Source: an uncultured marine group III euryarchaeote (GTDB lineage Archaea; Thermoplasmatota; Poseidoniia; MGIII; CG-Epi1). Taken from it: 40,071 bases of DNA. Numbering within the stretch: the first letter of the stretch is position 1; each line of letters begins with the position of its first letter. A model generated the notes under the pieces. That model saw only the letters and a program-made list of their open reading frames with translations. It had not been told where the DNA came from and did not search any database. The position numbers and the translations under genes are program-made. The DNA lies in the NCBI GenBank assembly GCA_902627615.1, contig CACOJW010000014.1, positions 1 to 40,071 on the forward strand, in the 5' to 3' direction. Positions 17,022 through 24,407 of the stretch are shown here, piece by piece.

Positions 17022-18842
17022 ATGGAAAACAAATCAACAATACGCTCATCAATTTGCATGCTTATTGTAATGATGTCCTCTTTTGCAGGTTGCTTAGATT
17101 CATTTACATCAAATGATTCAAATGATTCAGGATTTTATCCAGATTTAAAGCAAAGGCATCAATTAGATTGGAATATGACGCATACATATTCTCGAGTGTT
17201 AGAGGATGGCCCTCACTACGCCTTAGATGTTCAGGAAGCGTTTATTGAAGTAGATACTAGCGATGTCTGGGAAACCGGACCTTCAGAGTCTGAAGTCCAT
17301 CTTTCCTATTGGTTACCAAGTAACACTTTAGATGGCGAGAAAGTTCCAGTGATTGCAGTCGTTAGTCCTTATTATTCGTATGGACAACCTACAGATGAAT
17401 CTAGCGATACGACAGTCGTAAGTGCAGGAAGAGGTGAATTTATTTTTGAAAATTTTGTTCCGCATGGTTATGCATTTGCCCAAGTAGCAGTTTTTGGTAC
17501 TGAATTATCTACTGGTTGTTTTGATTACAGAGGAAATGGCGAGGGTTTGGGTATACATCATGCTGTTGAATGGCTTGGTAGTCAAGAGTGGTCAAATGGC
17601 CACGTAGGATTGTATGGTAAATCTTACGAAGGTGCAACGCAGTGGGAAGCTGCAGCACAAGGAAGCGAATATCTCAAAACAATAGTACCAATAAGTGGAA
17701 CCACAGCACTTCATCCTCTATTGTATAAGAACGGCAGTGCTGAAGCAAGATCTCAAGTTATGCACATGGCTTACTTTTCAAGTACTGTCGATTATAATCC
17801 AGATGACTTAGACAATATTTGTCCAGACATAGTTGAAGGTTTTTTTGCTGGACCTACTACTTACGGAGCAGGTGAATTCGACCCTTATATGGATAATTAC
17901 TATTCAGAGAGATCACATATTGACAAAGCGTTCAATAACTGGGAAGGCTCAGTTTACTTTGTCCACGGTATGCAAGATTGGAATGTAGATCCTCATCAAA
18001 TTTTTAGTGGTCCCGATGGAACTCCTTGGTATCATCAGTATCAGGATGCAGGTTATGATGTCAGAGGCATGATTGGTCAATGGGAACACAATTATCCAGA
18101 CCAGTGGACAAAACATAATGCTCAGGATTCTGGCTATGGTGCTGAAGCCATACATAATATGACGAGATGGGATTGGGCTCAAGATTTATTCGAGTGGTTC
18201 GAATATTATCTAAAAGACGTAGGTCCAAAACCTGACTTAAATGTTCAAGTTCAGAGGAATGATGGTCAGTGGAGAGTTGAAGAGACTTGGCCGCCTGAAA
18301 ATGTAGAGAATTTAGTTTTATCTTTGGGTGATTGTCCATTTTCCGGCGTATTTGTCAGTGGATTAGCAGTTGTTGGAGGTGCAGCTCAACAAAGTGTGAC
18401 TCTTGATTGCCCTGCTTTATCTGAGACTGATTATGTACATATTTCAGGTCTTGTGAGATTACACTTAGATACGATTGCTTTTTTTGACGGTGGACAAATC
18501 TTCGTTGAAATGCAAGATTCTACCAATGGAATGAGGTTAGGGCATGCAACAATGGATATTCGTTATCACGCAGGGGGTTCAGAACCTCAAACCGTCCTTC
18601 CAAATGACAGACAGATTATGAGGATGGAATTTCAAGGAATAGATGCCATTATTCCTCCTGGAAATGGAATCAGGCTAATTATGACTGAGTCAGGAGAAGA
18701 TTATTTGGCACCTCTGTGTGGCAATGCTTGTCCAGTTCATATACTACCTAGTTCTTCCACCTTAACTATTCCACACATTGATGTTAATTCTAGTGATATT
18801 TTTATAAGTCCACAATCCGAAAGTGCAGCTAATAATTTATGA
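17022..18842 (+). CDS. Secreted lipoprotein serine hydrolase, CocE/NonD/X-Pro dipeptidyl-peptidase (S15) type
   Basis: 606 residues. Lipobox FAGC places Cys24 as the lipid-modified residue. The alpha/beta-hydrolase core has nucleophile Ser201 in GKSYEG, an acid near Asp319 (HGMQDWNVDPHQ) and His356 (GQWEH). Residues from about 400 form the C-terminal jelly-roll domain of the S15/CocE family (VHISGLVRLHL, HATMDIRYH). Family members hydrolyse esters, amides or X-Pro peptides. It is the last gene of the iron-box operon, 1 nt after the HugZ-like gene, so cleavage of a siderophore or haem-carrier ligand at the surface is attractive but unproven. Ordinary extracellular peptidase work is equally compatible. 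Confidence 0.82.
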   Translation: MENKSTIRSSICMLIVMMSSFAGCLDSFTSNDSNDSGFYPDLKQRHQLDWNMTHTYSRVLEDGPHYALDVQEAFIEVDTSDVWETGPSESEVHLSYWLPSNTLDGEKVPVIAVVSPYYSYGQPTDESSDTTVVSAGRGEFIFENFVPHGYAFAQVAVFGTELSTGCFDYRGNGEGLGIHHAVEWLGSQEWSNGHVGLYGKSYEGATQWEAAAQGSEYLKTIVPISGTTALHPLLYKNGSAEARSQVMHMAYFSSTVDYNPDDLDNICPDIVEGFFAGPTTYGAGEFDPYMDNYYSERSHIDKAFNNWEGSVYFVHGMQDWNVDPHQIFSGPDGTPWYHQYQDAGYDVRGMIGQWEHNYPDQWTKHNAQDSGYGAEAIHNMTRWDWAQDLFEWFEYYLKDVGPKPDLNVQVQRNDGQWRVEETWPPENVENLVLSLGDCPFSGVFVSGLAVVGGAAQQSVTLDCPALSETDYVHISGLVRLHLDTIAFFDGGQIFVEMQDSTNGMRLGHATMDIRYHAGGSEPQTVLPNDRQIMRMEFQGIDAIIPPGNGIRLIMTESGEDYLAPLCGNACPVHILPSSSTLTIPHIDVNSSDIFISPQSESAANNL

Positions 18843-19742
18843 TCATCTAGGTTTAAAAATATTTTCAAAAGTATAAGATTTGTTAAGTGTTTCTTCAATG
18901 AAGTATGATCTTATTCTGATTGATATAAAATCGATAACTAGAACAACAAAGAATAAAGCAATTAAAAGTGCCATAACTCTTTGGTAAAGTTGTGCATCAA
19001 GATAATCAGCTAGATAGAACCCAATACCAACACCACCAACTATTCCAATAATAGATCCATTTCTAACGTTATATTCAAACATGTATAATAATTGTGAAAT
19101 CAAATAATTTGCACTTTCGGGAATTATTACTCTAATTACAATTTCTGAATTTGAAAGTCCCATAGCTCTTGCAGCATCAATAGGATCCTTAGCCAATCCT
19201 TCAATTGCTTCATATTGTAATTTACCTAAATGGCCTACAGAGTAAAGTGTCATTGCAAAAACAGCAGACATAGTTCCTAGTCCAACCATTACAACAAAGA
19301 AAATAGCCCATATTAGGGCAGGTAATGTTCGCATGCCCGATAAAATTGTTCTAACAGGTAATGCTACAGCATCAGGATATAAATTTCTTGAAGCCAGAAT
19401 TGCAAGTGGAAGACTAATTAAGAATCCAAATCCAGTTGAAACGAATGCCATTTCTAAGGTTTCACTAATTCCAATGTAACCCTGAGAGCAAAAGAAATTA
19501 GCAGGAAGTGGCCATGGTGCTGCAGGACTATTACAATTATATTGTTTGATACTGAACACTTTCCAATCGGGTGGCCACAAAGATTTATAAAAAAATGTAG
19601 AGAGATTGGCCAGACTATTTTCGAGCCTATATAGTTCTCCATCAATTAAATCCATGAAGACTAGCCATGTTAGAATAAACATGGTTAAAACAAAGGTAAG
19701 GTATTTCCTTTTCCTGAAAAAGTCTAGTATATCGTTAAACAT
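18843..19742 (-). CDS. PhnE-like ABC permease, probable iron importer subunit
   Basis: 299 residues, about six membrane helices. The EAA-loop region EAIEGLAKDPIDAARAMGLSNSEIVIRVIIPES is typical of PhnE permeases, followed by NVRNGSIIGIVGGVGIGFYL. An extracytoplasmic Cys-containing loop (about 60-90) lies between helices 1 and 2. The gene overlaps the upstream ATPase by 8 bp and abuts the convergent hydrolase without a gap. By family it would be called a phosphonate/phosphite permease. The neighbouring binding protein looks transferrin-like and the shared promoter carries iron boxes, so I infer ferric iron as cargo. Confidence 0.82.
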   Translation of the reverse strand: MFNDILDFFRKRKYLTFVLTMFILTWLVFMDLIDGELYRLENSLANLSTFFYKSLWPPDWKVFSIKQYNCNSPAAPWPLPANFFCSQGYIGISETLEMAFVSTGFGFLISLPLAILASRNLYPDAVALPVRTILSGMRTLPALIWAIFFVVMVGLGTMSAVFAMTLYSVGHLGKLQYEAIEGLAKDPIDAARAMGLSNSEIVIRVIIPESANYLISQLLYMFEYNVRNGSIIGIVGGVGIGFYLADYLDAQLYQRVMALLIALFFVVLVIDFISIRIRSYFIEETLNKSYTFENIFKPR

Positions 19743-20421
19743 TAAAAATTTCCTCCAGAGAAGAATACTCTTTATTTTCTTTAAGTTCCATTTCGAAGCA
19801 TCGATCAGCTAATTTTGCCCATTCGATATTGTGTTCTACAATTATTAATGTAATATTTTTTTCTTTAACGTAATTTAGCATGTTTTTCCAAACATTTTCA
19901 GCAGTTTTGGCATCTAATTCGCTTAGAAATTCGTCGGCTAAAATAATCTTAGGGTTTTGAGCCATTGTTCTCGCAATAGCCACTCTTCGTTGTTGCCCTC
20001 CAGAAAGTTTGCTGATTGGTTCATCGATCTTGTCTTTGAGACCCATAATCTCGATTGTATCCTGAACTATTCCTAGTGTTTTTTGTTCATGAAATCCTGT
20101 GATTGAGCGCCAAATGGGTTCTTCGCATACAGCTCCCTGCAGAACATTTGAGAAAACACTAGAATGCTTTACTAAGCCTAATTTCTGAGGGATATATCCA
20201 ATTAATCCTCGTTCTTTTTTCGGTTCGCTCTCAAAAATACTAAGTTTTCCTTCTATTGGATTTATTAAGTTTGCAATGGTTTTCAGAAAAGTAGTTTTTC
20301 CAATACCCGATTTTCCTATGATAGAGACAATCTCACCCTGTTTAATGTTAAATTTATTTATCTCAGCAAGAATTTTAGAATATCCTATTTTTAGATTCTG
20401 CGCACTAATGGTGTTGCTCAT
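19735..20421 (-). CDS. PhnC-like ABC ATPase, probable iron importer subunit
   Basis: 228 residues. Walker A GKSGIGKTT, Q-loop in YIPQKLG, signature LSGGQQRRVAIAR, Walker B KIILADEFLSELD and switch VEHNI are present; the Phe-Leu in place of the usual Pro-Thr after DE is slightly unusual. It is divergent from the transferrin-like binding protein across a 109-bp region holding two iron boxes, and overlaps the permease gene by 8 bp. Together the three genes form a complete type I importer with binding protein, permease and ATPase. Confidence 0.87.
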   Translation of the reverse strand: MSNTISAQNLKIGYSKILAEINKFNIKQGEIVSIIGKSGIGKTTFLKTIANLINPIEGKLSIFESEPKKERGLIGYIPQKLGLVKHSSVFSNVLQGAVCEEPIWRSITGFHEQKTLGIVQDTIEIMGLKDKIDEPISKLSGGQQRRVAIARTMAQNPKIILADEFLSELDAKTAENVWKNMLNYVKEKNITLIIVEHNIEWAKLADRCFEMELKENKEYSSLEEIFNV

Positions 20422-20465
20422 ATTATTTCTGAATAAATTTCTTTATGTCGGCTGCTTAAAATCAT

Positions 20466-20481
20466 TTTAGGTGGCCCTAAA
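20466..20481. promoter_or_regulatory. Iron box 1 in the divergent ATPase / transferrin-like promoter
   Basis: Perfect TTTAGG-TGGC-CCTAAA palindrome. It lies on the ATPase side of a shared AT-rich TATA-like stretch (CTTTATGTAA, about 20482-20491) that could serve either strand. Its start is 34 bp from that of the second box, so a regulator occupying both would bracket the promoter elements. Confidence 0.8.
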
Positions 20482-20499
20482 CTTTATGTAAGGCCTTTT

Positions 20500-20515
20500 T
20501 TTAGGCTCACCTAAA
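20500..20515. promoter_or_regulatory. Iron box 2 in the divergent ATPase / transferrin-like promoter
   Basis: Perfect TTTAGG-CTCA-CCTAAA palindrome 15 bp before the ATG of the transferrin-like gene. With a TATA at about 20483-20490 the start site would fall inside this box, consistent with repression by steric block. TAAGGA follows as a possible ribosome site. Confidence 0.8.
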
Positions 20516-20530
20516 TAAGGACGTCTTATT

Positions 20531-21718
20531 ATGAAAATAGAAGGTTTGAACACTTTGCTTGTTGCAGTATTCTTAATGACTACTTGCATGTCTGGTTGTC
20601 TCTTTTTTGATTCAGCTACATTTGATAAATGTGAGGATCCAGATAATTGTTTGACTATTGCTTTCGAAACGAAAGAAGAATATAGAAACAAAGATCAAAA
20701 TCCGCAACGTTTTGCAGATGAGTTAGGTGAGAGACTTGGTATGGATGTTGAGATATATCCTGTCCGAGGTCCAGCAGCAACTATTGAAGCGCTAAGATTT
20801 GGTCATGCAGATATTGGCTTCTTAGACGGTGGAGCTGCATGGTTGAGTTGGCAAAATCATAATTTACAAGTAATGGCTTCCGAGCAGAAAGCAGATGGTC
20901 GACCATACTACACAGCTATTGCTTGGGTTCATAAGGATTCAGATATGGCTCTTGCAGATCAAGACGATGATCCAGATACAGATCCATATGCATTGATGAA
21001 AGGCAAGAAATCATGTCATACTTCTGCATTAGGTAGTGCAGGAATGCTCCTGCCCATGGGATATTTAATTGCGAATGGTTACGTTGAAGTTGTTGGTGAT
21101 CCAGACGAAATTACGTCTTTGAGAGACACAGTAACTACACATTTTTCTGAAGACTCCAGTATACCAAATAGTGGAACACTTTACTACAAGTACCAAGGAG
21201 CTTTGAGATGCCTTGCTGAGGGTGCAGGAGACATAGCTTTTGCAAAAGACCCTACAGTTCCATCCTATTGTGGTGAAACTCCTGAAGATTGGTGTTTTGT
21301 AGATAAATTTACAGAAACTTCAGATTTCTATGCTATAGGGGCTCCGGATGGGTTTGGAAGAGCGCCAGGACATCCAGCAATGTATAATCCAGAATACATG
21401 ACTGAAGAGGAAGTTAAGAATATACAAGATGCTATGCAAGCCATTAGTGATGATGAAGAAGCTTCACAAATTATACTAGACGTAATGTATAGCCCTGGTT
21501 TAACAATAACTAATACAACGACACACTTAGGAACTTATGGTGCAGCCATCGGCGGAGTTCCAGGAATAGATGCTTACTTTGGTGCAGCATTTAGTTGTTC
21601 AGGAGATGAATGTGATCCTCCAGAAAGTTCTAATACGATGCTTATAGCTGCTGGTGCAGTGGGAGCTTTGGCACTTGTAGGTGGCGCAGTATATCTTCGC
21701 AGAAACGGAACTATCTAA
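20531..21718 (+). CDS. Transferrin-like ABC substrate-binding lipoprotein (PhnD/transferrin superfamily)
   Basis: 395 residues. Lipobox MSGC (Cys23) plus a C-terminal hydrophobic helix (370-388) with an ArgArg tail could anchor both ends. The N-terminal lobe follows PhnD-type proteins (TIEALRFGHADIGFLD). The core strikingly resembles animal transferrin lobes: GKKSCHT-x6-AG-x4-MG (159-177) against transferrin KKSCHTGLGRSAGWNIPIG, and YQGALRCLAEGAGDIAFAK (221-239) against YSGAFKCLKDGAGDVAFVK. Asp99, Tyr126 or Tyr127, and Tyr221 align with the iron ligands Asp63, Tyr95 and Tyr188; Thr164 with anion-binding Thr120. The anion-site Arg124 position is Gly168, and the His249 ligand is not obvious. 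Cys162 and Cys227 match a conserved transferrin disulphide; Cys247 and Cys255 may form another. The iron boxes and divergent importer genes support a ferric-iron receptor; phosphonate binding is the default alternative. Confidence 0.82.
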   Translation: MKIEGLNTLLVAVFLMTTCMSGCLFFDSATFDKCEDPDNCLTIAFETKEEYRNKDQNPQRFADELGERLGMDVEIYPVRGPAATIEALRFGHADIGFLDGGAAWLSWQNHNLQVMASEQKADGRPYYTAIAWVHKDSDMALADQDDDPDTDPYALMKGKKSCHTSALGSAGMLLPMGYLIANGYVEVVGDPDEITSLRDTVTTHFSEDSSIPNSGTLYYKYQGALRCLAEGAGDIAFAKDPTVPSYCGETPEDWCFVDKFTETSDFYAIGAPDGFGRAPGHPAMYNPEYMTEEEVKNIQDAMQAISDDEEASQIILDVMYSPGLTITNTTTHLGTYGAAIGGVPGIDAYFGAAFSCSGDECDPPESSNTMLIAAGAVGALALVGGAVYLRRNGTI

Positions 21719-21759
21719 ATACAGAAGTGAATAGCCCTACTGCAAATAAAGGATAAACT

Positions 21760-22947
21760 TTGAGATTAGCAGTATTGTTCAGTATTGTATTTCTTTCGAG
21801 CTCCCTTACAGGTTGTTTAGGTTTTGGTGACGATGACGAAGGCTTTAGTTGGCCAGACATAATGAATGCCGATTGTTCACTAGAAACTGAGTACGATTTG
21901 ATATGTGAGCCGTATCTGTATATACTATCAAAAGGAACTCCTATCACTTCATTGCACTATGAACCTTTGAATGAAATTTGGATTGCATATCAAGGCGGTC
22001 TTGTATTGGGCTATAATGGAGACACAGTAAGACATATTGGAAATTTAAGCACGAGTATTTCCAGGTGCCATTTCGAGCAAGGATTGCTGGGCATGGTATT
22101 CGTTGATAATCAAGAGTTTAGTAAAGTTTTAATATCTTATATTGAAAAAGATATTTGCGAGGGATCTGATGCAGCACCTTTGATATTAGGTGAAATAAAT
22201 ATAGAAAATCACGGTTTTTCTGCTGAAAATATAACAGTTTTAGAAAAAGTAGAACAGCCGTATAGAAACCACAATTCCGGCCACATAATCCATGTAATGA
22301 ATAATCAATATTTATGGGGAATAGGAGATGGAGGAAGTTCAAACGATCCGCATAACAATGGGCAAAATGAATCAACACTTTTAGGGTCTATAGTTCTTAT
22401 TACTTATGAAAATGGAAATGTTGAATTCCAAATGTTGCACAGTGGACTCAGGAATCCCTGGAGATTTGATATTGATCCTAACGGCGGTCTATGGGTTGCA
22501 GACGTAGGCCAAAATTGTTTCGAAGAGGTAAATTACATTGATTTATGGAATCAGTCTGCAAATTTCGGATGGTCATTAAGAGAAGGATTTCACAATTTTG
22601 ATGCAGAATCAGACTGTAATGTATCAATGAGTCAGCCACAAGAGGGCATCACTGATCCCGTGATTGAATATAGTCATAGAGACGGCCATTGCTCAATTAC
22701 AGGAGGATTTTGGATGGATTGGGGCCCTTCAGAATTACAAAATGGATATCTATATGGAGATTTCTGCAGTGGAACAATATGGCTAGCAAAAAAGGAAAGT
22801 AGTAATTTTACTCAAAAATTGATTGCAGATACAGGAATACAAATTACTGGATTTGGGAAGGGTTTGAATAATGAATTACTAATCTTTGATTGGGGTGGAA
22901 AAGTAGTTAAATTAGAGGAGATCTCAAATTCAAATGTCAATTCCTAA
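21760..22947 (+). CDS. Sugar dehydrogenase-like lipoprotein (PQQ-type beta-propeller, GDH/YliI family)
   Basis: 395 residues from a TTG start at 21760, preceded by an AAAGGA ribosome site; lipobox LTGC follows a signal peptide (Cys19). The beta-propeller has soluble aldose dehydrogenase landmarks: EQGLLGMVF, RNHNSGHIIH, GDGGSSNDPHNNGQN, HSGLRNPWRFDID, WVADVGQNCFEEVNYI and HCSITGGFW. The family oxidises sugars with PQQ, but relatives without demonstrated PQQ activity are common (hedgehog-interacting-like, sorbosone dehydrogenase-like). It follows the transferrin-like gene by 41 nt and overlaps the nucleotidyltransferase gene by 14 bp. A reductive or sugar-modifying role at the surface is possible; the connection to iron is inferred only from position. 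Confidence 0.8.
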   Translation: MRLAVLFSIVFLSSSLTGCLGFGDDDEGFSWPDIMNADCSLETEYDLICEPYLYILSKGTPITSLHYEPLNEIWIAYQGGLVLGYNGDTVRHIGNLSTSISRCHFEQGLLGMVFVDNQEFSKVLISYIEKDICEGSDAAPLILGEINIENHGFSAENITVLEKVEQPYRNHNSGHIIHVMNNQYLWGIGDGGSSNDPHNNGQNESTLLGSIVLITYENGNVEFQMLHSGLRNPWRFDIDPNGGLWVADVGQNCFEEVNYIDLWNQSANFGWSLREGFHNFDAESDCNVSMSQPQEGITDPVIEYSHRDGHCSITGGFWMDWGPSELQNGYLYGDFCSGTIWLAKKESSNFTQKLIADTGIQITGFGKGLNNELLIFDWGGKVVKLEEISNSNVNS

Positions 22948-23386
22948 ACGTATTGGTTATCTAGCTGGAGTTTTTGACTATTGCCACGAAGGCCACATCA
23001 ATATAATAAAGAAATCTTTGAAGAAATGTGATTTGTTAATTTTAGCAGTAGTATCAGATAATTATGCAAATCAGTATAAGAATCAAAGAATAAAATATAA
23101 TGAAAATCAGCGAGTTTCAATGATAAAGAATTTAAATTTAGAAATGGAAATAGTAATTGTTGACAACAATGAACATAGCCCTTTTTATGAAAAATACGGA
23201 GTTACACATGTCTTCCATGGTACCGACTGGGAAAAAGAACCTTATATTGATTTTATGGGACGAGAAAATATTGAAAAAAGACGAATCGAAGTGGTAATGC
23301 TGCCCCATACGCCAGATATAAGTAGTACTAAGATACGAGAGTCTGAACAAAAACATGGGAAAAATGAAAATTGCACTCGTAGCTGA
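22934..23386 (+). CDS. TagD-like cytidylyltransferase (glycerol-3-phosphate cytidylyltransferase family)
   Basis: 150 residues. Nucleotidyltransferase HxGH motif in FDYCHEGHINII near residue 18 and the second conserved motif ISSTKIRE near 137. The length and spacing match TagD/Gct enzymes, which make CDP-glycerol from CTP and glycerol 3-phosphate; CDP-ribitol-type or FAD-synthetase-like activities remain possible. It overlaps both neighbours. A CDP-glycerol glycerophosphotransferase-like gene two positions downstream supports an activated polyol-phosphate donor. Confidence 0.8.
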   Translation: MSIPKRIGYLAGVFDYCHEGHINIIKKSLKKCDLLILAVVSDNYANQYKNQRIKYNENQRVSMIKNLNLEMEIVIVDNNEHSPFYEKYGVTHVFHGTDWEKEPYIDFMGRENIEKRRIEVVMLPHTPDISSTKIRESEQKHGKNENCTRS

Positions 23387-24407
23387 TGCAAATAGTGTTC
23401 ATATTTCTAGGTGGTTTAATTGGTTAGAAGAACAAGGCCACATAGTAAAAATATTTTCATTAGGAGATACTCCAAATTCACATTTTTTTGGACCGGAACC
23501 TCCTCTTGATCGAACTTTAATTACAAATTTTGGTTCTAAAATTCGTAAAACCACAAAACGGTTACAAAATTTAATTGATGATTTTGAACCAGACTTAGTA
23601 CACGGATACTTTCTAACAAATCACGGATTTTATGCAAGCAGAATTGAAAATTATCCTACAATTGTTCAAGTCATGGGTTCAGATTTACTTCTACACTCGG
23701 AAAATTCCTGGCTTTTGTCTTGGATTTTTAAAAATTCAATTAAAAAGTCCTATTATGTAATTTCTCCACCCTTGCTTATTGATAAATTAAAGCAAATGGG
23801 AATTAAAGAAAAGAGCATTTTTCCTAATTTAATTGGAATAGATACAGATATTTTTAAGCCATTAGATAAGCAGGACGTTGTTGTATTTAGCAGAGGTTTT
23901 GAAGAAGTTTATAATCCTTCAACTGTTGCTGAAGCTATAATTAAAATTAGTAAAAAAGAGCCTAAAATCAAATTTTATCTTGCAGGAGAAGGCACGTTAA
24001 GGAAAGAAATAGAAAGTAGATTAGTAGATACTAATGTTGAATTTACAGGTCAATTATCCGAAAAAGAATTATCAAAAATTATGGGAATATCTAAGATAGT
24101 AATTTCACCGAGTTTTTCAGATAGTATCCCATTAACTGCTTTTGAGGCAATGTCTTGTGGCTCAGTATTAATTGCAAGTGATATTCCAGCCAACAGGCAG
24201 TGGGAAAATTCGGGACATCCTATTTTATTTTTTAATCCAAATAATTCTGATGAGCTAGCTAGGCATATTTTAGAATCATACGATAATGATGAAATCATGC
24301 ATAAAGCACTAAACTTAGGTCCTGAAATTGTTAAAAAGAATTGGGAAAGAGAAATTATATCTAATAAAATAGTAGAGATATATAGAAAGATTAAGAATGA
24401 TTTTTAG
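23364..24407 (+). CDS. GT4-type glycosyltransferase
   Basis: 347 residues from the ATG at 23364 (MKIALVADANSVHISRW); a start at 23355 would add three residues. GT-B fold of family 4: an N-terminal VHISRWFNWLEEQGH sugar-acceptor face, LAGEGTLRKEIE, and the donor-site SPSFSDSIPLTAFEAMSCG motif with the E-x7-E type spacing. It has no signal peptide and acts on the cytoplasmic side. The substrate sugar is unknown. It overlaps the TagD-like and the TagB/F-like genes, so it likely decorates or starts the same surface polymer. Confidence 0.87.
   Translation: MKIALVADANSVHISRWFNWLEEQGHIVKIFSLGDTPNSHFFGPEPPLDRTLITNFGSKIRKTTKRLQNLIDDFEPDLVHGYFLTNHGFYASRIENYPTIVQVMGSDLLLHSENSWLLSWIFKNSIKKSYYVISPPLLIDKLKQMGIKEKSIFPNLIGIDTDIFKPLDKQDVVVFSRGFEEVYNPSTVAEAIIKISKKEPKIKFYLAGEGTLRKEIESRLVDTNVEFTGQLSEKELSKIMGISKIVISPSFSDSIPLTAFEAMSCGSVLIASDIPANRQWENSGHPILFFNPNNSDELARHILESYDNDEIMHKALNLGPEIVKKNWEREIISNKIVEIYRKIKNDF

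Noticed and set aside
20531-21718. Annotation as an ordinary phosphonate-binding protein PhnD
   Set aside because: The first lobe and partner genes are PhnD/C/E-like, but the SCHT and GALRCLAEGAGDIAF blocks, matching Cys pair and iron boxes point to a transferrin-like ferric receptor.
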